A stretch of DNA of 64,000 nucleotides from Euborellia annulipes. Its lineage: Eukaryota > Arthropoda > Insecta > Dermaptera > Anisolabididae. Positions within the stretch are counted from its first letter, which is position 1; each line of letters begins with the position of its first letter. Made by a program: the position numbers and the translations under genes. Shown here one piece after another: positions 47,101 through 57,471 of the stretch. The stretch is taken from assembly GCA_023213315.1 (NCBI GenBank), contig JAKCPI010025286.1, forward strand, positions 1 to 64,000, given 5' to 3'. The notes under the pieces are model-generated. The model was not told the DNA's origin and ran no database searches. It saw only the letters and a program-made list of their open reading frames with translations.

Positions 47101-50100
47101 ACCGTCGTTGCATAATGTATGTCTATTGTCGTTTGCGCGAGAAATACGACGATAAATAGAATTGCTCATCATCATCAGCACTCCTTAGTTATCCTCCTCG
47201 ACCTGGTGATCGATAAAGAGTGAAGATGATAGACGGGCATTTTTCGAGCGATGAGGTCAAGATTTGTCTTTCATTGTAATAAAAATTGAGAACATCATCT
47301 TATATTAATTATTTAATAGTTTGTGACAGACTCTTAAAAATTGCATTCGTATCCCACGAGTAGCTTTATAACAAAACTCTCTTGATTGTGACTTGAGAAT
47401 GTACAGTGAGGGACAATATTACGCCCCACCCATGCGTTTTCTACTTGTGATTATTTCATTGTTTTTATAAAAGAAAATGACAATTTTTATTGGAAATTTT
47501 CTAGGTTTGAACCATGAAAGTTTCCATTAAAAAAATATATTTTTTTTTTTAAACAATGAAATAACCACATGTCAAAAACGCATTGATGGGACTTAATATT
47601 GTCCCTCACTGTACATAATTGGAGTGATCTTGTAATGATACCGTCGACAAATTCGTTTCAAATGAGGAAGGAAAGTAGGCAGAGGGCCTAAGTAAGGAAA
47701 ATTTTATTTTTCTCCGTCTCCCCCGCCCTCAAAAAAATCTAATTACAAATTGAAAAAGAAAGATGTGAATATTCCACTTTAGATCAGGGATTCCCAAATT
47801 TTTTCGTATTACGGCGCCCTTAATATATCAGAATCTTTCCGTGGCGCCCAAATGTGTCAAATCTCAGGGCAAACCTTATGTTACCTTATGTTGCTATGTT
47901 TTTTTGTTTATGTTTAATAGGAAAGAGGATGCAGCCAAATAATTGAGCCTCTATTTAGTAATAAACATTCTTTATTGGAACGTTTCGGCTGGGATCAACC
48001 CTGCCATCTTCAGCCTTCTAAGAGCATATTTAAATTTTATATATATATGTTGTCATTAGTTAATAATACAAGTTGTTTGGATTGTTTGTCCAATGAATGT
48101 AATATTTCTTAAAATACCAACAAGTGATACCATGAAGGTCAAGCTTATATATATTATTATAAGCTTGACCTTCATATCGCTTGTTGGTATTTTAAGAAAT
48201 ATTACATTCATTGGACAAACAATCCAAACAACTTGTAATATTAACTAATGACAACTTTATTTATATATATAAAATTTAAATATGCTCTTTGAAGGCTGAA
48301 GATGGCAGGGTTGATCCCAGCGGAAACGTCCCAATAAAGAATGTTTATTACTAAATAGAGGCTCAATTATTTGGCTGCATCCTCTTTCCTCATATCACAC
48401 ATATCATCTACAGCCACGTTCTATTATTCAATCTAAAAATTTTTCTTCATTTGCTGCTGACTAATTTTTTCGATTAATAGCGAATTAGCAATATTCATAA
48501 ATTTTCACGGCGCCCCAAGAGAAGAGTTTGTGAAAGACTGCTTTAGATAATATAATGGATGTATTAATTTATACAAATCTCAATCAATCTCAAATTTCAA
48601 GATCAAAAACTCAATTTTATTTTTTGATTTAAATTTTGATTTTGAATTATTTCTTGAAATTTCATATTTTATTCTTTAATTTCTTTCTTATAATCTAAAA
48701 GCGAGTGATGAACTTTGGATTAAATTTATTTACTTTGACTGAACTATATTAGATATACCTAGTATAATATATATATATATAACACTGTTATGTGTAAATG
48801 TCGAAATGAAAAATATTAGAATATTTGTTAATTTTAAAAGAATTCTTTTGATTAATTTTTTAATAAATAAAATTATAGAGATTTTTTCTCTACTAACTTT
48901 AAAGCTAAGTAAGAATTACAAAACCGCTTTCGAAAATCCCTGCGAATGCGGCTCGATTGGCAAGCTAGCTATATAAAATATTATCAAGGAATATATGAAA
49001 TAATAAATAGTTTGATAATAAAGTGAAATATGTTTATTTACCTTGAGGCAATGAAGGCAGAGATAACGTGGTGTTGTTTTATGTGTGTCTTGATAGTGCT
49101 TGCTTAGCTCTTGCGGCGATTCATATGTCTCATAACACTCAGAACAGAACCAGGGGTAATGTTCTGGGATAAATTTAGAAATAAGAAAGATCTCGTCTTG
49201 AGATTCATTATTCCTTGAGTCGTTTTCACTAGCATCGTTGTCATGGTCTGGGTCCAGGGCTCCAGGGGAGAGATCGTTGTCACACTCCAACTCCTTTCTA
49301 ATCTTCTCCGATTTCATCTCGAGATGATGATGGTTCGATTTAAGGGACAAATCATATGCTTCGTTTGTCTCATTAATCTCAATTTTGGCCTCCAATTTAT
49401 AATTGTCGTTCATAAAATGTTCTCCATTAAAAGAAAGATCCTGAAAAAATGATCAGAAAAAATTATCTTTAGCATCCTGTAAATCTATCTTTTAGCTGAA
49501 CCCCAAGGGACCAGAACGGGATTGTAAGCCCGAATTTTAAAAAAAATTTGGCAGAAGAGAGTAGGTGAAAAGATTTCTTGTTAAAGTTGATTAACGGCTT
49601 TTTCAACATCTGTGACCATTTAGACCAGTGGTTTCCAACGTGGGGGCGATTTGAGTTATCAGGGGGCAATAAATTAGTGAGGGCGATGAGCATTCAAAGG
49701 GGGAAAAATTAAAATAATACTCTACAGTAGAAATTGTAATATACAGTATAATTTAAAATTAAAATAATTAAATAATAATTAAAGTAAACACTACGTTTAG
49801 TTTAAAAAAAGGAGTTTTATTTGGTTTATGTACATTTCGATGTTTCGACATGTGTTTAAAACAGCGAGCTTACTCTCAGTGGGGGAGCAGGAGTGGGACA
49901 AACTTACCAACAGGGGCAGGGGCGCGGACAATATATACATATAAGCAATATTAACAGAGAAACAAAAAAGGGGCATGCCCCTAGCCCCGCCCCCCCCCCG
50001 CAGGTTTTCACTGGTCTAAAACATTTCGATGTTTTAACAGGTGTTTAAAACATCGAAATGTACAGTGAGGGACAATTTTAAGTCCCACCCATGCGTTTTC

Positions 50101-51394
50101 TACTTGTGATTATTTCATTGTTTTTATAAAAAAAAATGAAAATCTTGATTGGAAATTTTATAGGTTTGAACCATGAAAGTTTCCATCTTTGCAGCCAGGA
50201 GATTCAATAAAAAAATCTTTTATTTAATTTTTTATTCGCCGTCGTTTCGGTCTTCAATCACGACCTTCATCAGGGCAAATATTGAGAAATTGACGACCGA
50301 AACGTCGGCGAATAAAAATTTTTTATTTAATCTCCTGGCTGCAAAGTTCCTGGGAATTCTGATTAAATCTCCCAGCATTAACTTCTTAATGTACATTTTA
50401 ATTTTATTTAAGAGTGACCGGATATAACTGCTTTGGTTGTTTATATACAATAATAAATTGTTGCTGCTTTATTATTTAGTTCAAATGAAAATGTGGCAAG
50501 CATACAATGAAAATGAAAAAGAGGGGATAGGTGTTAGACAACCTCCAAAAAAGAGGGGATGGGCCACAAAGGGTTGGGAACCACCTTCCCGATTTATTCC
50601 AATTGATTAAAAGCAAATTTAGAATAAAGCAAATTTAGTAGTTAGTCGTATCTGATTTAAATAAAAATATATATATAAAATCAGAGATCCAAGGAGGCAC
50701 TGTCCCCTGGGGAGGGGGGAGGGGGGGGACGTGTCCCATCAGACCCCCGGGACAGTCACTTATGCTGAAAAGAATTTTAAAATGAAAATTGATAGGGGTG
50801 CGAGGGAAATATGACTAAATTCTCCCTTATTCAGTCTAGAGATAAAGTAAATATCTAATGGGCTAATATTCTTAGTATTTAGTGGTCAGAAATGGATCCA
50901 ATGTTATATTTTAAATTGACAATTCTAAAATGTCTAAGGTTTTAATGGCAAAGATACAAAGATCCGTGAAATATTTATAAAATTCACAACTTAAGCCTAT
51001 TTAGCCGACAACTTACATTTTTAACATTCGAAGTATGCGGAATAATCTCCAGGGTGTCAGCATAATTGCCCGTCCTTAAATATGCGTTCAGCTGGGCCTG
51101 GAGCGCTTCTTGGACCCGAGAACTTGACTCATAAAATTGGAAACTCTGACTTAGTAAACTATAGCAATCTGTACAAACGTATTGCGGTAAAGGATCTTCC
51201 GGATAAATCTAATAGAAAATAAATAAATAAATATTAAAAATAGAATAATTGTAAATCTTCAAAAAACTTACCCAAATTTGAAGGCATTTAATAATTTTCG
51301 TCGCGATATCTAATTTTAAACCTTCGGATCCAAATATAGAAAATAAATTCGTTTTGACATTTCCACATAATCGACATAGTTGATTAACGAACAT
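44186..51394 (-). CDS. ZAD-C2H2 zinc-finger protein (nine fingers)
   Basis: Minus-strand exons in order: 51272-51394, 51017-51208, 49042-49440, 46851-47035, 46622-46792, 44687-45014 and, tentatively, 44186-44257. Phases match throughout, giving about 489 residues. Residues 1-60 form a ZAD (CRLCGN at Cys7/Cys10; VCTDC at Cys53/Cys56), an arthropod dimerisation module of transcription factors. A long acidic linker follows (DNDLSPGALDPDHDNDASEN). Nine C2H2 fingers then run from FCSEC...H to YKCMPC...H; the third (CKKCHVKVKDINIHKTIH) is shortened, and the last three are joined by TGERPY linkers, pointing to sequence-specific DNA binding in the nucleus. No orthologue can be named. The final exon is supported only by a matching phase-0 acceptor and a 24-codon frame; otherwise the frame reads through to a stop at 44609 inside a palindromic repeat. 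Confidence 0.88.
44445..44657. repeat. Near-perfect 213-bp palindrome
   Basis: Arms 44445-44540 and 44555-44657 (ATCAAGAGAAAGATATTGG, CCCTCACTTCTACCTGAATT against complement). The centre carries GGGCCGTAACTAGGCAG and its complement, resembling hAT-type TIR CAGTGCCGTAAC. It lies in the last intron of the zinc-finger gene, 30 bp beyond the donor of exon 6. Confidence 0.75.
45058..45555. mobile_element. MITE with AGGCAGGTTTACACGC ends
   Basis: TIR AGGCAGGTTTACACGCTTCG (45058) and complement CGTAGCGTGTAAACCTGCCT (ending 45554). The interior contains more copies of the CGATAAATCG theme (TACGATAAATCGTAACG). No ORF. It lies in intron 5 of the zinc-finger gene. Confidence 0.7.
45910..45962 (-). ncRNA. 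Hammerhead ribozyme, AUAU subfamily
   Basis: Minus strand: stem I TTTGTA/TACAAA (six perfect pairs), CTGAAGA (45950-45956), stem II GAC...GTC with an irregular long loop, GAAATATT. The core is intact; stem II is weaker than in the 17.3 kb copies. Confidence 0.55.
46042..46090 (-). ncRNA. Hammerhead-like motif with core change
   Basis: Minus strand: GTGAGGA (first C of the core replaced by G), perfect stem II GATCCC-AACC-GGGATC, GAAACGTC, then AAC, which pairs with GTT in stem I. Structure is kept but the core is mutated. Confidence 0.45.
46126..46310. mobile_element. hAT-type MITE with 8-bp duplication
   Basis: Ends CAGGGCCGGAACTA and TAGATCCGGCCCTG, flanked by the perfect 8-bp duplication GCTTCGGG (46118-46125 and 46311-46318). 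The inverted orientation matches 52538-52725. An 8-bp target site is diagnostic of hAT-like transposition. Confidence 0.85.
47402..47613. mobile_element. TA-flanked MITE, copy 3
   Basis: TA-CAGTGAGGGACAATATTACG to CTTAATATTGTCCCTCACTG-TA; same long TIRs as the 24504 and 31993 copies. It lies in intron 3 of the zinc-finger gene. Confidence 0.8.
47968..48024 (-). ncRNA. Hammerhead ribozyme, left arm
   Basis: Minus strand: CTGAAGA (48007-48013), stem II GGCAGGG-TTGAT-CCCAGCC (A.A mismatch inside), GAAACGTT. Stem I starts GG/CC. The core is intact; the cleavage-site base is U rather than C. Confidence 0.7.
48287..48339 (+). ncRNA. Hammerhead ribozyme, right arm
   Basis: Stem I CTTT-GAA-GG paired with CC-AAT-AAAG, CTGAAGA (48296-48302), stem II GGCAGGG...CCCAGC with the closing pair mutated, GAAACGTC (48323-48330). 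ACGT stem III. Confidence 0.75.
49624..50040. repeat. hAT-like terminal sequences, rearranged
   Basis: CAGTGGTTTCCAACGTGGGGGCG at 49624 is a typical hAT-like terminus, preceded by a SINE-tail-like TTTCAACATCTG...CCATTTAGAC. An inverted TTTAGACCAGTG occurs at 50015-50026, and GGGTTGGGAACCAC occurs at 50571. No clean 8-bp duplication was found, so boundaries are uncertain. Confidence 0.4.
50061..50188. mobile_element. TA-flanked MITE, copy 4, truncated
   Basis: TA-CAGTGAGGGACAATTTTAAG and the left half of the family, ending at 50188 exactly where the hammerhead foldback starts. The right half does not resume after it. Confidence 0.7.
50190..50347. mobile_element. Compact hammerhead foldback
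   Basis: Ends TTTGCAGCCAGGAGATT and AATCTCCTGGCTGCAAAG. Both arms carry GACCGAAACG(T/A)CGGCGAATAAA, but only the left arm keeps CTGATGA. In the intron between exons 2 and 3 of the zinc-finger gene. Confidence 0.7.
50232..50283 (-). ncRNA. Hammerhead ribozyme
   Basis: Minus strand: CTGATGA (50267-50273), stem II AGGTC...GACC, GAAACGAC. Stem I: GCC/GGC then TATT/AATA. Stem III reads ACGA, one change from ACGT, so its pairing is weakened. Confidence 0.65.
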
Positions 51395-51479
51395 ATTTTT
51401 TATTAAATGTATTGATCATGAGAATTGGGCTTGGAGGTTATTGGGAAGGAATAAAACTGTCAATTTGACAAAGTTTGCC

Positions 51480-51600
51480 TGGTGTCGTGCGTTTCTCTCG
51501 CTCTCTTTGCCTTTTCGTCTGTTCTGTTGTCTTTCTTCTCTCTGCCTGTTTTCTTATTAATGAACGCAGAGCGCAGAGCGCAGCCTCCCCAACTGAGTCA
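51480..51600 (-). promoter_or_regulatory. Likely promoter/leader of the zinc-finger gene
   Basis: About 90-200 bp upstream of the ATG (51394) the minus strand is GA-rich (GAGAGCGAGAGAAACG), resembling GAGA-factor binding sequence, and an AP-1-type TGAGTCA lies at 51594-51600. Motif matches only. Confidence 0.35.
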
Positions 51601-52537
51601 TTTTAACCCCCGCCAAAAAATCAAAATCTCTACAACTCGGCATTCTTTATTTCACTTATTTATCAACTAAATCTCTTATTATCAACTCAAATAGATGACA
51701 TATCATATGGATTTATACATTATTAGTAAAGAGAATGGTTATTTACAATAAAAATGCCTTTAATAATATAAAAAACTCAATAAAAGCCAAAAATGCGCGT
51801 TTCAGAAAATTAACCAATAGATGTAGATCTTTAAACCGCATATTTGCATATTTGACATCCCCATTAATTGTGGCTACAGGCCAGACTGCGCCTGTCTTTC
51901 AACTGCTTTATCACCTCGAACATTCAAATCAACTTTTTTTTTTGATTGGCTTGAAGTTCAAGTTCAAGGTCAACAGAAATAATGAGGGAAAAAGGGGGGA
52001 AGGGGAGGAGATTTGGGGTCCCGGGGAGCTTTTAAACGATTTGATTATAAATTAAAATTATATGGTTTTTTTTTTTTGGTTGATTTTTTTTTTTTTTATT
52101 TTGGAGGGCATAGGCGCCGGAACTTGGGGGGGGGGGCAAGGGTACATTGCCCCCCTGGCATCCTATAGGAGGGGGCAGAGGGGGGGCAAAATTTCTTCTT
52201 TTGATTTTTACTTTTGAAAAATAAAATCTAAATTAAAAAAAATTAAGAGTAAGAAATTCATTTTTTTCCAAATTTTTTCCAAATATTTTTGATAAAATCA
52301 CTAGCAAATTTTTTAAAATTTTAATTTTATTAAAATTGTGATTTTATTTAAAATTTTTAAAGCTTTATAGTAGATTTGTTTTTGTTTTATACTATTTGAA
52401 CATATTAAATTATTTTAATTTTCTAAAAAAAATTTTTTGCCCCCCCCCCCCCCGATTCAAATTCGTTCCGGCGCCTCTGATTATAAATAAACAGATTTAA
52501 AATAAATTAGAAAATCTGGTGTAACTGGTGGCACAGC

Positions 52538-52725
52538 CAGGGCCGGATCTAGGGGGGGGCAGTGGGTGCATGTGTCCCGGGCGGCAGATATCAGGGGGCG
52601 GCAATTAGAAAAAGATTTACTAAAAAAAAAGGTAAAATGATATGAATTTTGTATAGAAAATTTTAAGGAGGGGGGAGGGAATTAAATTTTGCCCCCCCCT
52701 AAAAAATCTCCTAGTTCCGGCCCTG
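52538..52725. mobile_element. hAT-type MITE nested in R1
   Basis: CAGGGCCGGATCTA...TAGTTCCGGCCCTG with 8-bp flanks GGCACAGC and CGCACAGC (one mismatch). Same family as 46126-46310 in the opposite orientation. Confidence 0.8.
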
Positions 52726-52757
52726 CGCACAGCACACAACTTTCTCTTACTTTAGGT

Positions 52758-52959
52758 CAGCGTTTCCCAACCTTTTGAAGTCCACGGCACCCCAAAGGTG
52801 CGTTGGGAATAATATTACACACTAGCGGCACCCTTCCTTTTTTCCCCTATCAAAACGAAATTTTTTCCGCCCTGGGGGCCTCTTTATTTTTATTTGTTTT
52901 TAATCTAAATATCTCGCGGCACCCCTTAGGCATTCTCGCGGCACCCTTGGGAACCACTG
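52758..52959. mobile_element. hAT-type MITE nested in R1
   Basis: CAGCGTTTCCCAACC...GGGAACCACTG, flanked by CTTTAGGT and CCTTAGGT (7 of 8). The interior carries GCGGCACCC repeats. Confidence 0.8.
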
Positions 52960-53050
52960 CCTTAGGTAATCGAAAGTTGTGTTCTGTGCTTGTCACATCA
53001 GATTTTTTTGTCTCGAGATATATTTAGTTTCCACTGATATATCAAATTTC

Positions 53051-53323
53051 TTTTTTTTTTTTTTTTTTTAAACATTCACACTTTTTTCTCATTCACACTC
53101 ACACTCACACACACATTCACACAGTCTTTTCGGCAACTTAGGCCATTTAAGACTTTGACGATAACCGTTGTAAGTAATATATAAATTGTAGGTTCAGGCA
53201 TTTCTATTTAAGCCATCTGGTATCCAAATGGCTTAAATAAAATCATCGGACTGCCTGGGTCCGAACCCGCGACGTTTGGTATAGGAGGTAGGCACGCTAC
53301 CTACTACGCCACACCCGGGGGCC
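53051..53323 (-). mobile_element. SINE family A nested in R1
   Basis: Minus orientation: head at 53323 (GGCCCCCGGGTGTGGCGTAG), B box GGGTTCGGACCC, (GTGTGAGTG) tract and poly(A). Bracketed by the perfect 12-bp duplication ATATCAAATTTC (53039-53050 and 53324-53335). Confidence 0.85.
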
Positions 53324-53410
53324 ATATCAAATTTCAAGATGTAAAATTTATAAACATGGGAAAATATTTATATTTTGTTAACTTGGCAACCATTTCTCCT
53401 TTCCTATGAA

Positions 53411-55466
53411 CAGTGCCGTAACAAGGGTATGAAGCGCCTGTGGCAAATGTCTAACTTGCGCCCCCTCCCCCCCCCCATAATCCAGGGTTTCCTAACCTTT
53501 TTTTAGCCAAGTTCCTCATTAATGATATATCATTAATCTGTGATAAATTTTTATAACCTTCCCACCAAACAATAAAAACATCACAAAAAAAAACTTATGT
53601 CTTTACTTTTTTAATCATACAAAGTATATATTAAATCTTTGTAATTTCTTTTTAATTTTTAGTAATTTAATAAAAAAATACCCTGCTCAGTTGCTCCTCT
53701 AGATTCGTTCTCCAACTCCAGTCAGCGTAATTGGTTAAAATTGTGGCCTTCATGCCAACATAAATTAAAAAAAAGTTATTTAAAAATTTGTCAAAATTCC
53801 CTAAATATAGGGGTTACCAAAATTTATATTCCATAAATCCTTTCTCGCGTTTAAATGACAGATAAATGAAATTATAAGTTAGCATTAAAAATAAAAGGAA
53901 ATTGATAATATGATTTAAAAAAAAGTGCTTGAGGTGGATTTGAACTCGCGGAGTTTGGTTACGTGAAATTGGAAAAAAAATGAGGACGAATTAGCCACCT
54001 GAGCCACACTTTATTTAATTACATGAAGGAGAAATAAGCCATATAAGAAACATGAAATAAAAAAAATATTAAAAAATTTTAATATTCCACATATGATATA
54101 TCATTTTTAATTACTTTTTATGCGGATTAATAATTTATAATTAAAACTTCAATTGCAAGCATAGTTTTCAAATAATTCAATGGACAAACGTCAGATTGTT
54201 TATGCCTTAATGTAAATAAACTAAAAACTATATCTAACATATGATACATGTCATTAATTCTTGAATTCCCCCTGATTCCAAATAACTAAACCCCTTTTAA
54301 TTATATGATCTAATTTGGGAGTTATTGGCGATCAAAGTTAAACTTATATTCGACCTAATGACATCAACACTCAATTCTATATTATCGAAAAAGCTTATTT
54401 AGCATTGTCTGATTAAAACCAAATTTTTACCAGATATTTATAATTAAAAAATGAGTTTTTTCTAAAGTTTCATTGAGATTGGTAAAGAAATAAATAAAAT
54501 ATTGACTATTTTGTAAATTGAGTTTTAGAATTTGAGATCTCAAATATAAGCCTAGACTCGGTTCATAGATCGCTCTCTTTACCCATCCGGGATCCCGAAT
54601 TCTAAAATTCAATTTACAAAATAGTCAATATTTTATTTATTTCTTTACCAATCTCAATGAAACTTTAGAAAAAAACTCATTTTTTAATTATAAATCTCTG
54701 GTAAAAATTTGGTTTTAATCAGACAATGCTAAATAAGCTTTTTCGATAATATAGAAAATTGAGTGTTGATGTCATTAAGGTCGAAAATAGTCTTATATTT
54801 TGGACCTTAATGACATCAACTTTGATCGCCAATAACTCCCAAATTAGATCATATAATTAAAAGGGCTTTAGTTCTCTGGAATCAGGGGGAATTCAAGAAT
54901 TAATGACATGTATCATATGTTAGATAGAGTTTTTGGTTTAATTACATTAAGGCATAAACAATCTGACGTTTGCCCATTGAATTATTTGAAAACTAAGCAT
55001 GTTATTGATATTTTTATTATAAATTATTAATCCGCATAAAAAGTAATGAAAAATGATATATCATATGTGGAATATTAAAATTTTTTTAATACTTCTTTTA
55101 TTTCATGTTTCTCATATGGCTTATATTTCCTTATATCAATCAAGTCAAGTTTGGCTCAGGTAGTTAATTCGTCCGCATGCATTCCATTTTTTTTTTTTCC
55201 AATCTCACGTAACCAAAATTCGCGAGTTCAAATCTACCTCCTGCACTTTTTTTTTTTTTTATTCTTAACTGTTTTTTATACCTCATGTGAGGGAGAGGGG
55301 GGACTGGTGTATTAATTTTTAAAATTTTATATTCAAAAATAAAATTTAATTCCCAAAATAATAAAAACCTCGTGCAGCTCATAACTAGGTTGGTCCCCTT
55401 TGTTTTGCGCCCCCAGCCCAGTTGTGCCCAGGGCGCCTGTTTTGCCACGCCCTCGTTACGGCCCTG
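53411..55466. mobile_element. 2.06-kb hAT-type element filled by a giant palindrome
   Basis: Ends CAGTGCCGTAACAAGGG and CCTCGTTACGGCCCTG with a perfect 8-bp duplication CCTATGAA (53403-53410 and 55467-55474). The short hAT flanks (GCGCCTGTGGCAAATG; GCGCCTGTTTTGCCACG) surround a palindrome at 53917-55258. No transposase frame. Confidence 0.85.
53917..55258. repeat. 1.3-kb palindrome with tRNA-like ends
   Basis: Left arm 53917-54531 and right arm 54599-55258 are long near-identical inverted copies around a 67-nt spacer. Each outer end carries a tRNA-like unit pointing outward: A-box-like TGGCTCAGGTAGTTAATTCG and B-box-like CGAGTTCAAATC (right arm, about 55150-55238; left arm complement, about 53935-54012). 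Between the boxes is a T-rich stretch in place of an anticodon arm. Confidence 0.8.
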
Positions 55467-57117
55467 CCTATGAAGTACAAGAGTAAAGTGTATTTCAAAC
55501 AATTTCAAGAGCAAAATGAGAATATACATTTTAAAGAGCATCTAAAAAATAAATGATTTTTGAATTTAAATCAAAATCGTTAGAGCGAATTTTTAGAAAA
55601 TCGAAAATCACAGACATCACAGACTTAGTACATGTAACTGAAAAGTATTTGATGTTGAAAAGATATAGGTAATCAGACGTCCACTGGGGTGTTGGGGTGG
55701 TTGAAGAAGGAGGGGGCGGGGGGGGGGCTGCAAGAGTCCACTGCCTAGAGGTGGCAAATGCCTAAATCCGACCCTGTTGAAATTGTTTAATGCTGAAATT
55801 ATTTTAAAAGCAATTTATTTTTCTTCCGAACTATTTTTAAATATAGGCCTGAAAAAATAAACAAGCTCTTTCCTATCAAAGAACAATTTCAATTTTTATC
55901 CCTCATCTCGAAAAATTAGTTTCCCAAGGTCTGATTTACAATACTCCACTTACGAGACGATTTATTGAAACACAAAATGGTTACACCAATCAACAGAGTT
56001 CATAACTGTTAATAGAATTTTGTATTAGTAACAATTAACAAAGGGGTTATTTCCATTTCTTGGAGATATTTATTTCTGCTAGAGATTTTTTTGATAGTCT
56101 TCTAGTTGTCTGTCTTAATATAAAAAAAAATGTTTTGGGTTTTGATGAACAAGGTTTTTTTCATATGGAATATTTATTTCTAAGGAATATAAGAAAACAA
56201 ATATATAATATTCAATATTTCGTTATTTTATTTATGATAAGTTTTGATGATAACAACAAATATAATATTCTTTTTAACAATGGAATGTTTACAAGGCATT
56301 TTATTAGATGATAAGTGAAGAAGAGGATGAATTCCGCCAGTGCAGCTGACTCGGCTCTTTTTCACACATCCTCTAATCCCTACAGCCATCTTTCGCTGCA
56401 TATTATTAGTATAATTTATGATTTACATTTCTAAATTGATAAACATGGTGATAATAAAATTAATTCTACATTCATTAAGCAATTTTTTTTAAAGTCTTGA
56501 ATTTTTTTAGACTCTTTATAGTATATATTTTAAGACTTTTTTAAGGCCTCCAAAAATCTTAAAATGAGTATCAATAAAAACAGATCTAACAAATTATAAT
56601 GATATGACAAATTTAAAAAATAAAGGATTTATTAACAAATATATATAATATATTGACAAAAATATTATAAAAATATGTGTATATATAAAATAAATTCATG
56701 TGATAGGTAAATTATTGTATGTGAAAGATCACACTAACAAATATCGGTATTAAAAAATAAATGTTTTCAAAAGAGATTCCATTTATAAAATCAGAATCCT
56801 TTATATTAATGGGAATTTTACTTTAATTCTTTTTATTATAACAAGTGTTCAACTTAATAATTAAAAATGAGCATCTCATAGTGTGTCATAATGGTAGGTT
56901 TAAAAACAAAAATTACATTTACAGGGTATCGCAATATGTTAAAATTTTATTCTTTTTTTACTAAATTCTAATGTGGACTAAGTCCTCTCTCAGAAGATGA
57001 TTTTAGGCCTATATTACCCATTTTATTAAAAATGATTTATCAAGATTTTTAAATATTAAAGATTAAAATTTTATAACAAAGGTTTATTTATTGCAGATAC
57101 ATTCCCCAATAAAATAT

Positions 57118-57440
57118 TTGAGCAATGAAGCTTTTGAAATTCCATTTTTTTTTAATTAGTATCATTATTGGTCTAATTTTGGGTAAAAATTCATTAAAAA
57201 TACCAATTGGATTTCTTACACAAAATAAAAACAATAATAATAATAATTTAAAATAATCGTATGGAGGAAGGCGGTCTAATTTACAGGAAGGTGAAGAAAA
57301 TATAATATAAATATACGTCACGTATAGTCCCCGAAACGTTGACATGGGTAATAAATGATTTTGGGCCGAATGAGTCTATTTTCTTCACCTTCCAATAATT
57401 TAAAAAAAAATGGAAATTCAAAAGTTTTACTGTCCAGATA
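57118..57440. repeat. Inverted repeat
   Basis: CTTTTGAAATTCCATTTTTT (57131) is mirrored by AAAAAAATGGAAATTCAAAAG (about 57405-57425), and GGAAGGTGAAGAAAATA (57286) by TATTTTCTTCACCTTCC (57376). One GAAACGTTGAC occurs inside without a CTGANGA box. Confidence 0.55.
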
Positions 57441-57471
57441 TATTATTATATTAGGTGATAGTATATATATT

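Larger units (their letters stand above)
47925..48385. mobile_element. 450-bp hammerhead foldback, almost perfect palindrome
   Basis: Complementary from outer ends (GAAAGAGGATGCAGCCAAAT) to centre (AAGCTTATA...TATAAGCTT). It contains two hammerheads and no ORF. It is the youngest-looking copy of the family because the arms differ at few positions. It is nested inside the hAT-type element 47785-48540. Confidence 0.8.
47785..48540. mobile_element. hAT-type element hosting a hammerhead foldback
   Basis: Ends CAGGGATTCCCAAA and TTTGTGAAAGACTG with a perfect 8-bp duplication CTTTAGAT (47777-47784 and 48541-48548). The interior has GGCGCCC blocks at both sides. The foldback 47925-48385 was inserted into it. 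It lies in intron 3 of the zinc-finger gene. Confidence 0.8.
52511..55620 (+). mobile_element. R1 element interrupted by four insertions
   Basis: Reading around the insertions, R1 proceeds AATCTGGTGTAACTGG..., ACAGCACACAACTTTCTC, AATCGAAAGTTG, CACATCAGATTTTTTTGTC, ATATCAAATTTCAAGATG, ATTTCTCCTTTCCTATGAA, GTACAAGAGTAAAGTG and TTAGAGCGAATTTTTAG. The inserted pieces are 52538-52725, 52758-52959, 53051-53323 and 53411-55466, each with its target duplication. Confidence 0.8.

Noticed and set aside
53935..54012. tRNA gene at the palindrome end
   Set aside because: The anticodon arm is replaced by a T-rich stretch and the acceptor does not pair well.
57325..57350. Hammerhead candidate around GAAACGTTGAC
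   Set aside because: No CTGANGA box at the right distance upstream.
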